DNA of 64,000 bases from CALHVX01 sp051027215 (GTDB taxonomy: Bacteria > Pseudomonadota > Gammaproteobacteria > Pseudomonadales > Azotimanducaceae), in assembly GCA_051027215.1 (NCBI GenBank), contig JBPCXR010000340.1:29688-93687 (forward strand), written 5' to 3'. The number at the start of each line of letters is the position of its first letter. Within the stretch, counting starts at the first letter, position 1. Made by a program: the position numbers and the translations under genes. Below are positions 1 through 8,772 of the stretch, piece after piece. The notes below the pieces were generated by a model, which worked only from the letters and a program-made list of their open reading frames with translations, did not search any database and was not told the DNA's origin.

Positions 1-528
1 CCAGAATTGATAGAAAAGACTCAACGCCATCATGGTGACGATCATCAGCGCATCGAACCCGAGAAGCGGTAGCCAAAGCCAAAACAGATACTTGTGGACC
101 CGTTCACCCACTCCTTGGCGCAGAGCCGTGCCGAAGTTGAGATAGCGCGAAGAGTGGTGGTTAACATGCCCTGCCCACAACAACCGCATGCTGTGGTTCG
201 CTCGATGAAACCAGTAGTAGCTCACGTCTTCGAGAAAAAATAGCAGCAGCCAGGCCCACCATTGGCGCCCCACCAGATCTCGTAGTGGGCTGATCTCGTG
301 CAACACAACCATGGCGGTTACCGCGACCAGCTTGGGCAGTACTTCGACTATCGCTGAAGCCAAGAGCATGCTCAGCGAAGCAACAGTATCGCTCGCCTGG
401 TAGCGCCGCAATCGATGTCGATGGCTGTGCCAGGCTTCCAGTGCAATGGCCAGCGCAAACAGCGGCAACGCCAGCAAGCTTAAATCATCTCTAAGCAGGC
501 TCGTGATCTGATCGTCAAAGGGTGTCAT
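1..528 (-). CDS. Sterol desaturase / fatty acid hydroxylase family protein (3' end cut by window)
   Basis: The first 176 residues of an integral-membrane di-iron oxygenase of the fatty acid hydroxylase superfamily (C-5 sterol desaturase, carotenoid hydroxylase and alkylglycerol monooxygenase relatives). Seen directly: an ATG at 528, hydrophobic stretches around residues 10-30, 45-70 and 88-100, and the first two of the family's histidine clusters, HRANH (HX3H) and HVNHH (HX2HH). The remaining histidine clusters lie beyond the left edge. It is transcribed away from the MDR reductase at 649, so the short gap between them holds divergent promoters. The substrate cannot be told from this part; lipid or sterol hydroxylation is inferred from the family. 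Confidence 0.85.
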   Translation of the reverse strand, partial: MTPFDDQITSLLRDDLSLLALPLFALAIALEAWHSHRHRLRRYQASDTVASLSMLLASAIVEVLPKLVAVTAMVVLHEISPLRDLVGRQWWAWLLLFFLEDVSYYWFHRANHSMRLLWAGHVNHHSSRYLNFGTALRQGVGERVHKYLFWLWLPLLGFDALMIVTMMALSLFYQFW

Positions 529-648
529 CAAATCGAGTATTGCCTAAGCAGCCGCATGGCCAGTCTGAGAACGACGGCGGGACCACACTTTACCTGAACC
601 TTAAGCAGTATTAGCGATACACTGGCGGCAATCGATCTGGAGCCTGAT

Positions 649-1665
649 ATGACCACCAACAAGCGCATCCTCATACGCGAACTACCCACCGGCAAGCTCG
701 AAACCGAGCACTTTACAACGGATGAAGTTGCCGTTCCGACGCCGACAGATGGTGAAGTTCTGGTACGTACGCTGCTGCTGTCTCAAGACGCTGCGAACAG
801 GGCCTGGATGCAAGGCGCTACCTATCGGGACGCGATTCAAGCCGGTGACGTTATGTCCAGTGGCGGCGTTGGCGAGGTGGTGAGTTCGAAACATGAGAGT
901 TATGGCGCTGGAGATTTAGTCTGGGGCGATTTGGGCTGGCAGGAGTACGCAGTCCTTCCCGGAAAAACGCTGGCGTCGATCCCGACCCATAGTGGACCCT
1001 TGAGCCATGCGATTTCGTTGCTTGGCGTCGCGGGTAAAACCGCGTACCACGGATTGCTCAACGTGCCTGGAATTCATGCCGGCGAAACCCTCCTAGTCTC
1101 TGCAGCCGCCGGATCAGTCGGGTCGATCGTCGGCCAAATCGGCAAAATCAAAGGCGCGCATGTCATCGGTGTCGCCGGGGGTGCAGACAAGTGCCAATGG
1201 GTCCAAGACACGCTGGGTTTTGATGCCTGCATAGACTATAAGAATCTCGATGCACCCCTGCGCGATCAACTAGGGAAGGCTGCACCCAAAGGCATCGACG
1301 TTTACTTCGACAACACCGGCGGCGATATTCTTCAGGCGGCGTTGTTCGCCATGCGCATGCAAGGCCGGGTCTCCTGTTGCGGCGCTGTGTCTATGTACGA
1401 TGGCAAACCAAAGCCCGGGCCATTTGGCATCCCCGGACTGCTAGTCACCAAACGCCTGACCATGACGGGCTTCATCGTCTCCGACTTCGCAAATTTGGAT
1501 GCCGATGCTGAACATGACCTTTCCAGCTGGGCCGGCACCGGGCAACTAAACGTAGTGGAAGACATCCTCACGGGGCTGGAGCAAGCACCTACCGGCTTGA
1601 TCGGGCTGCTCGCCGGAGAAAACCGCGGCAAGCGCATGGTTCAAGTCGCTGAAGCCACGGGTTAA
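649..1665 (+). CDS. Zinc-independent MDR-family NADPH-dependent oxidoreductase (CurA/prostaglandin-reductase type)
   Basis: A 338-residue medium-chain dehydrogenase/reductase of the CurA (YncB)/prostaglandin reductase/leukotriene B4 dehydrogenase group, which reduces the double bond of alpha,beta-unsaturated carbonyl compounds with NADPH. Visible features are an N-terminal GroES-like domain, the family stretch LLLSQDAANRAWM, the nucleotide-binding signature AAAGSVGSIVGQIGKIKG near residue 150 and a YFDNTGG motif near 222. It lacks the cysteine and histidine ligands of zinc alcohol dehydrogenases. GGAG lies six bases before the ATG. It is followed in the same direction by a Rieske oxygenase gene, so it may process an oxygenated product, but that link is inference. 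Confidence 0.88.
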   Translation: MTTNKRILIRELPTGKLETEHFTTDEVAVPTPTDGEVLVRTLLLSQDAANRAWMQGATYRDAIQAGDVMSSGGVGEVVSSKHESYGAGDLVWGDLGWQEYAVLPGKTLASIPTHSGPLSHAISLLGVAGKTAYHGLLNVPGIHAGETLLVSAAAGSVGSIVGQIGKIKGAHVIGVAGGADKCQWVQDTLGFDACIDYKNLDAPLRDQLGKAAPKGIDVYFDNTGGDILQAALFAMRMQGRVSCCGAVSMYDGKPKPGPFGIPGLLVTKRLTMTGFIVSDFANLDADAEHDLSSWAGTGQLNVVEDILTGLEQAPTGLIGLLAGENRGKRMVQVAEATG

Positions 1666-1770
1666 CTGAGCGCTGCCCCATCCAGCAACCGAGTTAGCTG
1701 ATCTTGTTCCGCTGCAACGCCTGAGTTAGCGTTGGGACACATCCAAGCGCCACTGCCAAGGACAAACGAC

Positions 1771-3135
1771 ATGGCCGAACCCATTGTGCCACTGGATCCA
1801 GGGACCATGACCCGTTCTCCCGGGCTAACCTATCAGGATCTATTGGATCAAGATTCGAAACCGGTACCCAGCGTGCTGCGTCTGCAATCCCCAAAATTCT
1901 TGGGTGACGCCGATGTTGCCACCAGCCGCTACACCAGCCGCGAGTGGCACGACAAAGAAGTAGCCAACCTCTGGTCCAAGGTCTGGCAATTCGCTTGTAG
2001 AGAAGAAGACATTCCTGAGCCTGGCGACCACCTTCGTTACGACATCGCGCATATGTCTTTCCTGATTGTTCGAGGAGAAGACGGTGCGTTGCGTGCGTTT
2101 CCCAATGCGTGTTTACACCGCGGACGCATGCTCAAGGAATTCGACGGCCAGGCCTCCGAGTTACGCTGCCCGTTCCACGGCTTCGCCTGGCAGCTGGATG
2201 GCTGCCTGAAGGACATTCCCGCGCGTTGGGACTTTACCCATGTCGAAGATGCCGAGTTTTCGCTGCCAGAAATCCCACTGGCCACTTGGGCTGGGTTTGT
2301 TTTTGTTAACCCCGACCAACAGTGCGAACCGTTCGATGAATTCATTAAAGATCTAAAGTCGCAGTTCGAACGCTGGGACCTTGCGGGGCTCTACAAGAGC
2401 GCTCATGTCGCAAAAATCATGCCCGCCAATTGGAAGATAGCCCAAGAAGCGTTCTGCGAGGCTTACCATGTCAACGCGACACACCCCCAGATTCTCGGCG
2501 CCCTGGGCGATGTGAATAGCCAGGTGGACATCTGGGACAACTGCGCTCGGGTCATTACTCCTTCCCTCACTCCAAGCCCATTGTTAGAAGACGCTCTGAC
2601 CGAACAGGATGTCATTCGCTACATGTTGGATCTGCGAGCCGGAGATCCAGTACCAGAAGTACCTGAGGGTATGAATGCCCGTGCCTGGCACGCTGCGATG
2701 AATCGAGAGATGCTCAGAGCAGAAGCTGGCGATCGAGTGGACGAGTATTGCGACGCTGAGATCATCGATAACTTGGACTACACGCTATTTCCCAACTTCC
2801 ATCCCTGGGGAGCTTTCAATCGCATCACCTATCGGTTCAGACCCAATGGCGATGACCACCGTAGCTGCATCATGGAGTGCTTAATGCTGGCACCGTTTCA
2901 GGGCGAGCGCCCGGCTGCGGCGAAGATCCGCTGGCTGGAGCCTGATGAGCCGTGGTCACAAGCATTGGGCTTTCTCGGTCGCGTATTCGATCAAGATGCG
3001 TTCAACATGCCAAAAGTTCAGGCAGGACTAGAAGCCACCTATAAGCCTGGCATCACCTTAGCCAACTACCAAGAGTCCAAAGTCCGTTGGCTACACCACC
3101 GACTGGGTCAATGGGTCGATGGAGACAATCCATGA
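1771..3135 (+). CDS. Rieske non-heme iron ring-hydroxylating oxygenase, alpha subunit
   Basis: A 454-residue Rieske oxygenase large subunit, a cytoplasmic enzyme that uses electrons from a reductase to hydroxylate or demethylate an organic substrate with O2. The Rieske [2Fe-2S] ligands are C114, H116, C133 and H136 (CLHRGRM and CPFHGFAW). The mononuclear iron site shows H233 and H238 in EAYHVNATHP, with a downstream Asp in DNLDYTLFPN; the bridging acidic residue before the first His is Glu rather than the usual Asp. I chose the ATG at 1771, which has AAGGA eight bases upstream, over an upstream TTG at 1732. No ferredoxin or reductase gene is adjacent. The substrate is unknown. Confidence 0.92.
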   Translation: MAEPIVPLDPGTMTRSPGLTYQDLLDQDSKPVPSVLRLQSPKFLGDADVATSRYTSREWHDKEVANLWSKVWQFACREEDIPEPGDHLRYDIAHMSFLIVRGEDGALRAFPNACLHRGRMLKEFDGQASELRCPFHGFAWQLDGCLKDIPARWDFTHVEDAEFSLPEIPLATWAGFVFVNPDQQCEPFDEFIKDLKSQFERWDLAGLYKSAHVAKIMPANWKIAQEAFCEAYHVNATHPQILGALGDVNSQVDIWDNCARVITPSLTPSPLLEDALTEQDVIRYMLDLRAGDPVPEVPEGMNARAWHAAMNREMLRAEAGDRVDEYCDAEIIDNLDYTLFPNFHPWGAFNRITYRFRPNGDDHRSCIMECLMLAPFQGERPAAAKIRWLEPDEPWSQALGFLGRVFDQDAFNMPKVQAGLEATYKPGITLANYQESKVRWLHHRLGQWVDGDNP

Positions 3136-3356
3136 ACACTGGCATCAAGCATCCGTTTAGCGGTGCGCTCTACGAACTGACCGCAGACGGTAATGTTAGC
3201 GTCAGCAACGGTGAGCAAACTGGGCTGTTCCAACCCGACGGTCAATGGATATCCGGTGTGCTTAGAGAGTGCGATCCCCAGCTATGCGTGTGGATCACCG
3301 ACATTCCGCCGCCTCCAGACGAACTAGAGTCAACATCGCACCTCGCCACAAAATAG
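3132..3356 (+). CDS. Small (74-residue) protein coupled to the Rieske oxygenase
   Basis: The ATG overlaps the stop codon of the oxygenase gene (ATGA), so the two are probably translationally coupled. The product is 74 residues, soluble, without signal peptide or membrane segment, and has a run of four prolines near residue 55. It contains two cysteines (CDPQLC) but no recognisable iron-sulfur or beta-subunit motif. I do not recognise the family. Its position suggests an accessory factor or small subunit of the oxygenase, which is inference only. Confidence 0.6.
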   Translation: MNTGIKHPFSGALYELTADGNVSVSNGEQTGLFQPDGQWISGVLRECDPQLCVWITDIPPPPDELESTSHLATK

Positions 3357-3370
3357 CCAAGGAATTTTCC

Positions 3371-5212
3371 ATGCGTCGACTGAGTATCATGACTTGCCTC
3401 AGCGCTTTGCTGTGGCAAGCCAGCAGCTTTGCTGAAGCGCCAAAGCCTTACTCGAAGGCAACCCAGCAAGACTACCCACAAAATCTGTACTGGGGCGATA
3501 CCCACCTCCACAGCCGCAACTCTGCAGACGCCTACTCCCTAGGGAATATGAATTTAACCCCAGCAGATGCCTATCGTTTCGCCAAAGGCCAAGCGCTTAC
3601 GGCTCATACCGGCGAGCCTGTGCAGCTGCTTCGGCCCCTCGATTTTCTCGTCGTCTCCGACCACGCCGAATACCTCGGCGGTTACTATCGATTCAATGTT
3701 GGCGACCCACTGGTGCGCAATACTGCTGCCGGCAAGCAGTGGCAGCAGTTCATCGAAGAAGGCAATCCGACACGCATGATGGCCAGCTTTACTGGCTCCA
3801 TCAACGATCCTGAGAACCACCCGCCTTTTCCGGAAGAAGTCCGTCGCACCATTTGGCAGGACGTGGCGCAAACGGCAGATGAATACAACGATCCCGGTCG
3901 CTTCACTGCCTTCACTGGTTACGAGTGGACCTCAATGATCGAAGGCAACAATTTACATCGCGTCGTCATCTACGCCGATGGTGCAGATAAGGCCGGTTTA
4001 ATCGCGCCGTTCTCCGCCCAAGACAGCACTGACCCCCGCGACTTGTGGCGCGCACTGGCGACTTACGAAGCAACCACCGGCGGCAAAGTTCTGGCGATCG
4101 CCCACAACGGCAACCTTTCCAACGGCATGATGTTTCCTGACAAGAGTGTAGATGGCAAACCACTGAACCGAGAGTACGCGCAATTGCGCAGCCGCTGGGA
4201 ACCGATCTATGAAGTCACCCAGGTCAAAGGTGATGGCGAAGCGCATCCCACGCTCTCCCCTGCCGACAAATTTGCAGATTTTGAAAACTGGGACGCTGAC
4301 AACATTGGTCGCACCCAGGAGAAAGAAGACTGGATGCTGGCCCATGAATACGCTCGTGGAGCGCTGAAGCTGGGCCTGGGATTCGAAGCGAGCCTTGGCG
4401 ACAACCCGTTCAAATTTGGAATGATAGGCAGCACTGACGGCCACAACACCTTTTCTACCACCGCTGAAGATAACTTTTTTGGCAAGTTTCCGGAGTCGGA
4501 ACCCAGCCCTGCACGCACCAAGAACGCCATGGCCGCAGACCAGCTCTGGCAAAACTGGCGCATCGTCGCCTCAGGTTATGCGGCAATCTGGGCAAAAGAG
4601 AACACGCGGGAAGCACTGTTTGACGCCATGCAACGCAAGGAGGTGTACGCCACCACGGGCTCGCGCATCACGGTGCGCTTTTTTGGTGGCTTCGACTACC
4701 CGAACGATCTCATGCAACAACCCGGCTACCTGGACGCGGCCTACAAGCATGGGGTACCCATGGGTGGAGATCTGACTAAGCCGGCGAAAAAAAGCTCACC
4801 GACTTTTCTGGTGAGCGCCGCCAAGGACCCGGTCGGCGCGAATCTGGACCGCATCCAAATCATCAAGGGCTGGCGCACGCGCGACGGTCAACTTCAGGAG
4901 CAGGTCTACGATGTGGCCCTTTCTGACGGCCGCCAGAGCACCGACTCAGGTGCGCCTGAGGTTGGCAGTACCGTTAACGTCGCCGAAGCAAGCTATCGCA
5001 ACACTATTGGCGCTGCGACCTTGGCAGCTTCCTGGACAGATCCGGACTTCAATCCAAAGCTACGCGCCGTCTACTATGCTCGGGTGATTGAGATCCCCAC
5101 GCCACGGTGGACAGCCTACGATGCCAAGCACTTCGGGCTCGAACTCCCTGATGAGGTACCCATGACGGTTCAAGATCGCGCCTACACCTCCCCGATTTGG
5201 TATACGCCTTAA
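3371..5212 (+). CDS. Secreted DUF3604 (PHP-like) protein
   Basis: A 614-residue protein of the DUF3604 family, found in marine and soil bacteria and related to PHP/metal-dependent hydrolases; no reaction is firmly established. It starts at the ATG at 3371, with AAGGAA just upstream, and has a signal peptide of about 22 residues ending SSFAEA. After it comes the metal-site signature LYWGDTHLHSRNS, then SDHAEYLGG and FTGYEWTS, and later GSTDGHNT. The whole protein is probably periplasmic. It follows the oxygenase pair by 14 bases, so it is likely in the same operon. Its 3' end overlaps the convergent cysNC gene by four bases. Confidence 0.88.
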   Translation: MRRLSIMTCLSALLWQASSFAEAPKPYSKATQQDYPQNLYWGDTHLHSRNSADAYSLGNMNLTPADAYRFAKGQALTAHTGEPVQLLRPLDFLVVSDHAEYLGGYYRFNVGDPLVRNTAAGKQWQQFIEEGNPTRMMASFTGSINDPENHPPFPEEVRRTIWQDVAQTADEYNDPGRFTAFTGYEWTSMIEGNNLHRVVIYADGADKAGLIAPFSAQDSTDPRDLWRALATYEATTGGKVLAIAHNGNLSNGMMFPDKSVDGKPLNREYAQLRSRWEPIYEVTQVKGDGEAHPTLSPADKFADFENWDADNIGRTQEKEDWMLAHEYARGALKLGLGFEASLGDNPFKFGMIGSTDGHNTFSTTAEDNFFGKFPESEPSPARTKNAMAADQLWQNWRIVASGYAAIWAKENTREALFDAMQRKEVYATTGSRITVRFFGGFDYPNDLMQQPGYLDAAYKHGVPMGGDLTKPAKKSSPTFLVSAAKDPVGANLDRIQIIKGWRTRDGQLQEQVYDVALSDGRQSTDSGAPEVGSTVNVAEASYRNTIGAATLAASWTDPDFNPKLRAVYYARVIEIPTPRWTAYDAKHFGLELPDEVPMTVQDRAYTSPIWYTP

Positions 5213-7104
5213 ACCAGCGGCAGGATTCGTTGCACGCACTCCTGTAGTGACAGCTCCCCTGTTGGGAGCTGTAGCTCGGCAGTCTCTGGCTCCTCGTAGG
5301 CGCTGTCGATGCCGGTAAAGTGCGGCAGTTCACCGCGCCGGGCTTTCTTGTACAAACCCTTAGGATCACGCTGTTCAGCCAGCGCCAAGGGTACGTCCAA
5401 GTAGATTTCAACAAACTCGTCTTCATCGAACATCGCCCGAGCCATGTCGCGTTCTGAGCGAAACGGTGAGATGAAAGCCGTCAGGACCACCAATCCGGCA
5501 TCGACCATGAGGCGCGCGACCTCAGAAATACGGCGAATATTCTCGATGCGATCAGCGTCGGTAAAGCCGAGGTCTTTGTTCAAGCCATGACGGACGTTAT
5601 CGCCGTCGAGAATATACGTACGGATACCTCGGGCATGCAGTTCGCGCTCAACCGCATCGGCGATGGTCGACTTGCCAGAACCGCTTAGTCCGGTAAACCA
5701 CAATACCTTGCCGCCGTGGCCATTGAGGCGGTTGCGCTCTGCCTTGCCGATGGCGTGGGCGTGGCGATGCACGTTGTCGGCCCGGCGCAAAGCAAAATTC
5801 AGCATGCCCGCACCGACGGTGGCGTAAGAGTAGCGGTCCACCAGCACGAAAGCGCCCAATCCGGCGCAGTCTCGATATGCTTCAAAGGGGATTGGTTGAT
5901 CCAGGCTCAAAGTCACCCGACCGATATCGTTGAGTTCCAGACTTTTCGAGCTCAGCTCTTCTAGGGTGTTGATGTTGTAGGTGAACTTTACTTCGGTGAT
6001 GGTGGCATTGACTCGGGTTGTGCCGAGTAGCAGCCAGTACGACCGACCAACAAAACCTTGCTCAGTTTCCATCCAGACCAGCGAGGCGTCGAATTGGTCC
6101 GAGACTTCACAGGGATCAGCAGCCGCAACGATCACATCCCCTCGAGAGGCATCTACCTCACGATCTAGCGTCAATGTTACCGCCTGATCCGCCACCGCAA
6201 GATCGAGTTGGTCTTCAAATAAAACGATGTCTTTGACATTGGCGGTAGCACCAGAGGGCAATACCCGTATTGCCTCGCCTTTGCGCACCGTTCCCGCAAC
6301 CACAGTTCCGGCGTAACCGCGAAAGTTAGCATGGGGTCGATTCACCCATTGCACCGGAAACCTCAGGCTATGCTCTAACTGGGAACGGCCAACCTCCACC
6401 GTCTCGAGGTAGCCCAACAACGTTGGCCCCGAGTACCAAGACGTCTGAGGCGAGCGCTCAATGACGTTGTCACCCTTTAGCGCCGACATCGGTACCGCGC
6501 ATACCGATTCGAAATTCAGCTGTTCAGCGAACTCCTGGTATTGCGCTACGATCTGATCAAAGATCCCTTGCTGGTAGTCAACCAGATCCATTTTGTTAAC
6601 TGCCAACACCACGTGCCGAATTCCGAGCAGCGACACGATAAAGGAGTGCCTGCGCGTTTGCGTCAACACCCCTTGTGTCGCATCCAGCAATATGATGGCA
6701 ACGTCTGCGGTAGAAGCGCCAGTGACCATGTTGCGGGTGTATTGCTCGTGCCCGGGAGTATCGGCAACGATGAACTTGCGGTGGTCAGTACTAAAAAAGC
6801 GGTAGGCGACATCGATAGTAATGCCCTGCTCCCGCTCAGCAGCCAGACCGTCAACCAGCAGCGCAAAGTCGATGTCGCCACCTTGAGTCCCAACCCGCTT
6901 GGAATCTGCCTGTAACGAAGCAACCTGATCTTCAAACAACATTTGCGCTTCAAACAGCATTCGACCGATTAACGTGCTCTTGCCATCGTCAACGCTGCCA
7001 CAGGTAATGAAGCGGAGCAGGTCAAGCTGTTCCTGCGCTACTAGATAAGCCTCAACTCGTACTTGGGGATCTTCCTCAACGCTCTCTGACGCTACGACTG
7101 CCAT
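5209..7104 (-). CDS. cysNC: Bifunctional sulfate adenylyltransferase subunit 1 / adenylylsulfate kinase
   Basis: A 631-residue fusion of CysN and CysC, which makes 3'-phosphoadenylyl sulfate from sulfate. Residues 28-440 form the GTPase subunit of ATP sulfurylase, with P-loop CGSVDDGKST (GKS 41-43), DTPGHEQYTRNM and NKMDLVD. Residues from about 454 form APS kinase, with P-loop GLSGSGKST, LDGDNVRHGL and FISPFRSERD. The length is normal for a CysNC fusion. Its start overlaps the stop of cysD by one base (TAATG), as in typical cysDN operons. No PAPS reductase or sulfite reductase gene is nearby, so this locus may serve either cysteine synthesis or sulfation. Confidence 0.97.
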   Translation of the reverse strand: MAVVASESVEEDPQVRVEAYLVAQEQLDLLRFITCGSVDDGKSTLIGRMLFEAQMLFEDQVASLQADSKRVGTQGGDIDFALLVDGLAAEREQGITIDVAYRFFSTDHRKFIVADTPGHEQYTRNMVTGASTADVAIILLDATQGVLTQTRRHSFIVSLLGIRHVVLAVNKMDLVDYQQGIFDQIVAQYQEFAEQLNFESVCAVPMSALKGDNVIERSPQTSWYSGPTLLGYLETVEVGRSQLEHSLRFPVQWVNRPHANFRGYAGTVVAGTVRKGEAIRVLPSGATANVKDIVLFEDQLDLAVADQAVTLTLDREVDASRGDVIVAAADPCEVSDQFDASLVWMETEQGFVGRSYWLLLGTTRVNATITEVKFTYNINTLEELSSKSLELNDIGRVTLSLDQPIPFEAYRDCAGLGAFVLVDRYSYATVGAGMLNFALRRADNVHRHAHAIGKAERNRLNGHGGKVLWFTGLSGSGKSTIADAVERELHARGIRTYILDGDNVRHGLNKDLGFTDADRIENIRRISEVARLMVDAGLVVLTAFISPFRSERDMARAMFDEDEFVEIYLDVPLALAEQRDPKGLYKKARRGELPHFTGIDSAYEEPETAELQLPTGELSLQECVQRILPLV

Positions 7105-8588
7105 TAGAAATACCCCTCCTGCTTCTTCTGCTCCATGGATGCCGAAGCATCGGTGTCAATGGCGCGACCCTGGCGCTCACTGGTCCGGCTATGCAACAGT
7201 TCCAGAACAATCGAGGCCAAGTCGTCGGCCTCGGACTCCACCGCACCTGTGAGTGGGTAGCAGCCTAGTGTTCGAAACCGCACCCGACGCAGTTCAATCT
7301 GTTCCCCTTCATGCAGGCGCATGCGATCGTCATCAACCAAGATGAGCATGCCGTCTCGCTCTACGACCGGGCGCTCTGCCGCAAAGTACAAAGGCACAAT
7401 GGGAATCTGTTCTCGGTAGATGTACTGCCAAATATCGAGCTCAGTCCAATTTGACAAAGGAAACACGCGAATGCTGTCACCTTTGGCTTTATAACCGTTG
7501 TAAAGATTCCAAAGCTCCGGTCGCTGATTCTTCGGATCCCAGCGGTGCGCGGCATTGCGAAAGGAAAATACCCGCTCTTTGGCTCGGCTCTTTTCTTCAT
7601 CGCGGCGAGCACCGCCGAAGGCGACATCAAATTGATGCTGATCGAGGGCTTGCTTGAGACCCTGAGTCTTCATCACATCCGTATGCAGGGCACTACCGTG
7701 ATCGAACGGGTTAATGTTCTTCGCCACACCCTCAGGGTTGACGTGGACGATCAACTCCATGCCGCTTTCTTTCGCCATATAGTCGCGAAACTCATACATG
7801 GCCTGAAATTTCCAACGGGTATCGACATGCATCAGCGGAAACGGTGGCGCGCTCGGATAGAAGGCTTTGCGCGCAAGGTGCAGCATCACTGCGCTGTCCT
7901 TGCCCACCGAATAGAGCATCACTGGATTCTCAGCGGCCGCCATCACCTCCCGCATGATGTAAATGCTCTCCGCCTCGAGCTGATCGAGATGCGACAGCCC
8001 ATCGGCCTTAGCACGACCCCCATGTAGCTCATGGCTGAACGTTCGCGGCGCTACTTGAGGGTAAGCGAACGTGCCGAGTTGCAGAGCATTGCCAGAGGGG
8101 ACGGTGATTTCATGACTATTCGCCGCAGCGACCAGCCGTCGGCAAGCGGGCACTGCCGCACCAGCCGGCCAATATAGGGTCTTCTTGCCGCCGCTGAGCT
8201 GATCTAGCCCGGCGCGCAAGGCTTCCTCGCTATCACTTTGGAGATACACCCAGCGACGACCCATCCGCCCGTCGTTGGCGCATAAAACGTAAGGGTGATG
8301 CTCAGCGGCGACCAGCTGCAGCACTAGGGTCTGTTGCCGCCGTCGCTTTGCCTGCTCTTCGAACCCCGCCACGACCAGGCTGCGCGGGGCAGCGCCGCCT
8401 TCGTCAACCAGTTCAGCGGTCTTCAGCGCCTTTGGCAGCCAATCCGCCTGCTCTAAATCCCGCTCTACAGAGCGCAGAGAGCGCTCTTCGCCGGCTTGCA
8501 CGAGTGCCGCGTGGACCGAAGCAATGTCCCAATAGCCTGGATCCTCCCCAGGTTGACGAGGCTCCAACACCATTTTAGGCAATTTCAT
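7104..8588 (-). CDS. cysD: Sulfate adenylyltransferase subunit 2 (CysD) with an extra N-terminal domain of about 197 residues
   Basis: The C-terminal part, from about residue 198 (LSHLDQLEAESIYIMREV), is a complete CysD: PP-loop SVGKDSAVML, HVDTRWKF, FGGARRDEEKSRAKER and the usual tail ending KKQEGYF. CysD normally begins within a few residues of that LxHLxxLEAESI motif and is about 300 residues long, so this 494-residue form has an unusual N-terminal extension. The extension is open, protein-like and in frame; around residues 24-46 it reads like a helix-turn-helix of WYL/DeoR type (RSLRSVERDLEQ), which is only suggestive. There is no ATG, GTG or TTG near residue 198. I start at the ATG at 8588; the frame extends upstream to 8705. 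Confidence 0.9.
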   Translation of the reverse strand: MKLPKMVLEPRQPGEDPGYWDIASVHAALVQAGEERSLRSVERDLEQADWLPKALKTAELVDEGGAAPRSLVVAGFEEQAKRRRQQTLVLQLVAAEHHPYVLCANDGRMGRRWVYLQSDSEEALRAGLDQLSGGKKTLYWPAGAAVPACRRLVAAANSHEITVPSGNALQLGTFAYPQVAPRTFSHELHGGRAKADGLSHLDQLEAESIYIMREVMAAAENPVMLYSVGKDSAVMLHLARKAFYPSAPPFPLMHVDTRWKFQAMYEFRDYMAKESGMELIVHVNPEGVAKNINPFDHGSALHTDVMKTQGLKQALDQHQFDVAFGGARRDEEKSRAKERVFSFRNAAHRWDPKNQRPELWNLYNGYKAKGDSIRVFPLSNWTELDIWQYIYREQIPIVPLYFAAERPVVERDGMLILVDDDRMRLHEGEQIELRRVRFRTLGCYPLTGAVESEADDLASIVLELLHSRTSERQGRAIDTDASASMEQKKQEGYF

Positions 8589-8772
8589 AGCGTATCTACC
8601 GGCCAAATCTGTCGCAATTCGCAAAAATAGCCAATAAATCCAGAATCTACAAGCGTTGGTTTGTGAGAATACGTCTACTAGACCCAATATCGCAACATGC
8701 GACACGCGACGTGCGAAATGCAGTGCGGATCTGATTGAGTGATTAGCCCCGGGTTACCTTACTGACGTCGGT

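Noticed and set aside
8589..8705. Upstream 39 codons of the cysD frame
   Set aside because: Hydrophobic, aromatic-rich and unlike the rest; the ATG at 8588 is a better start.
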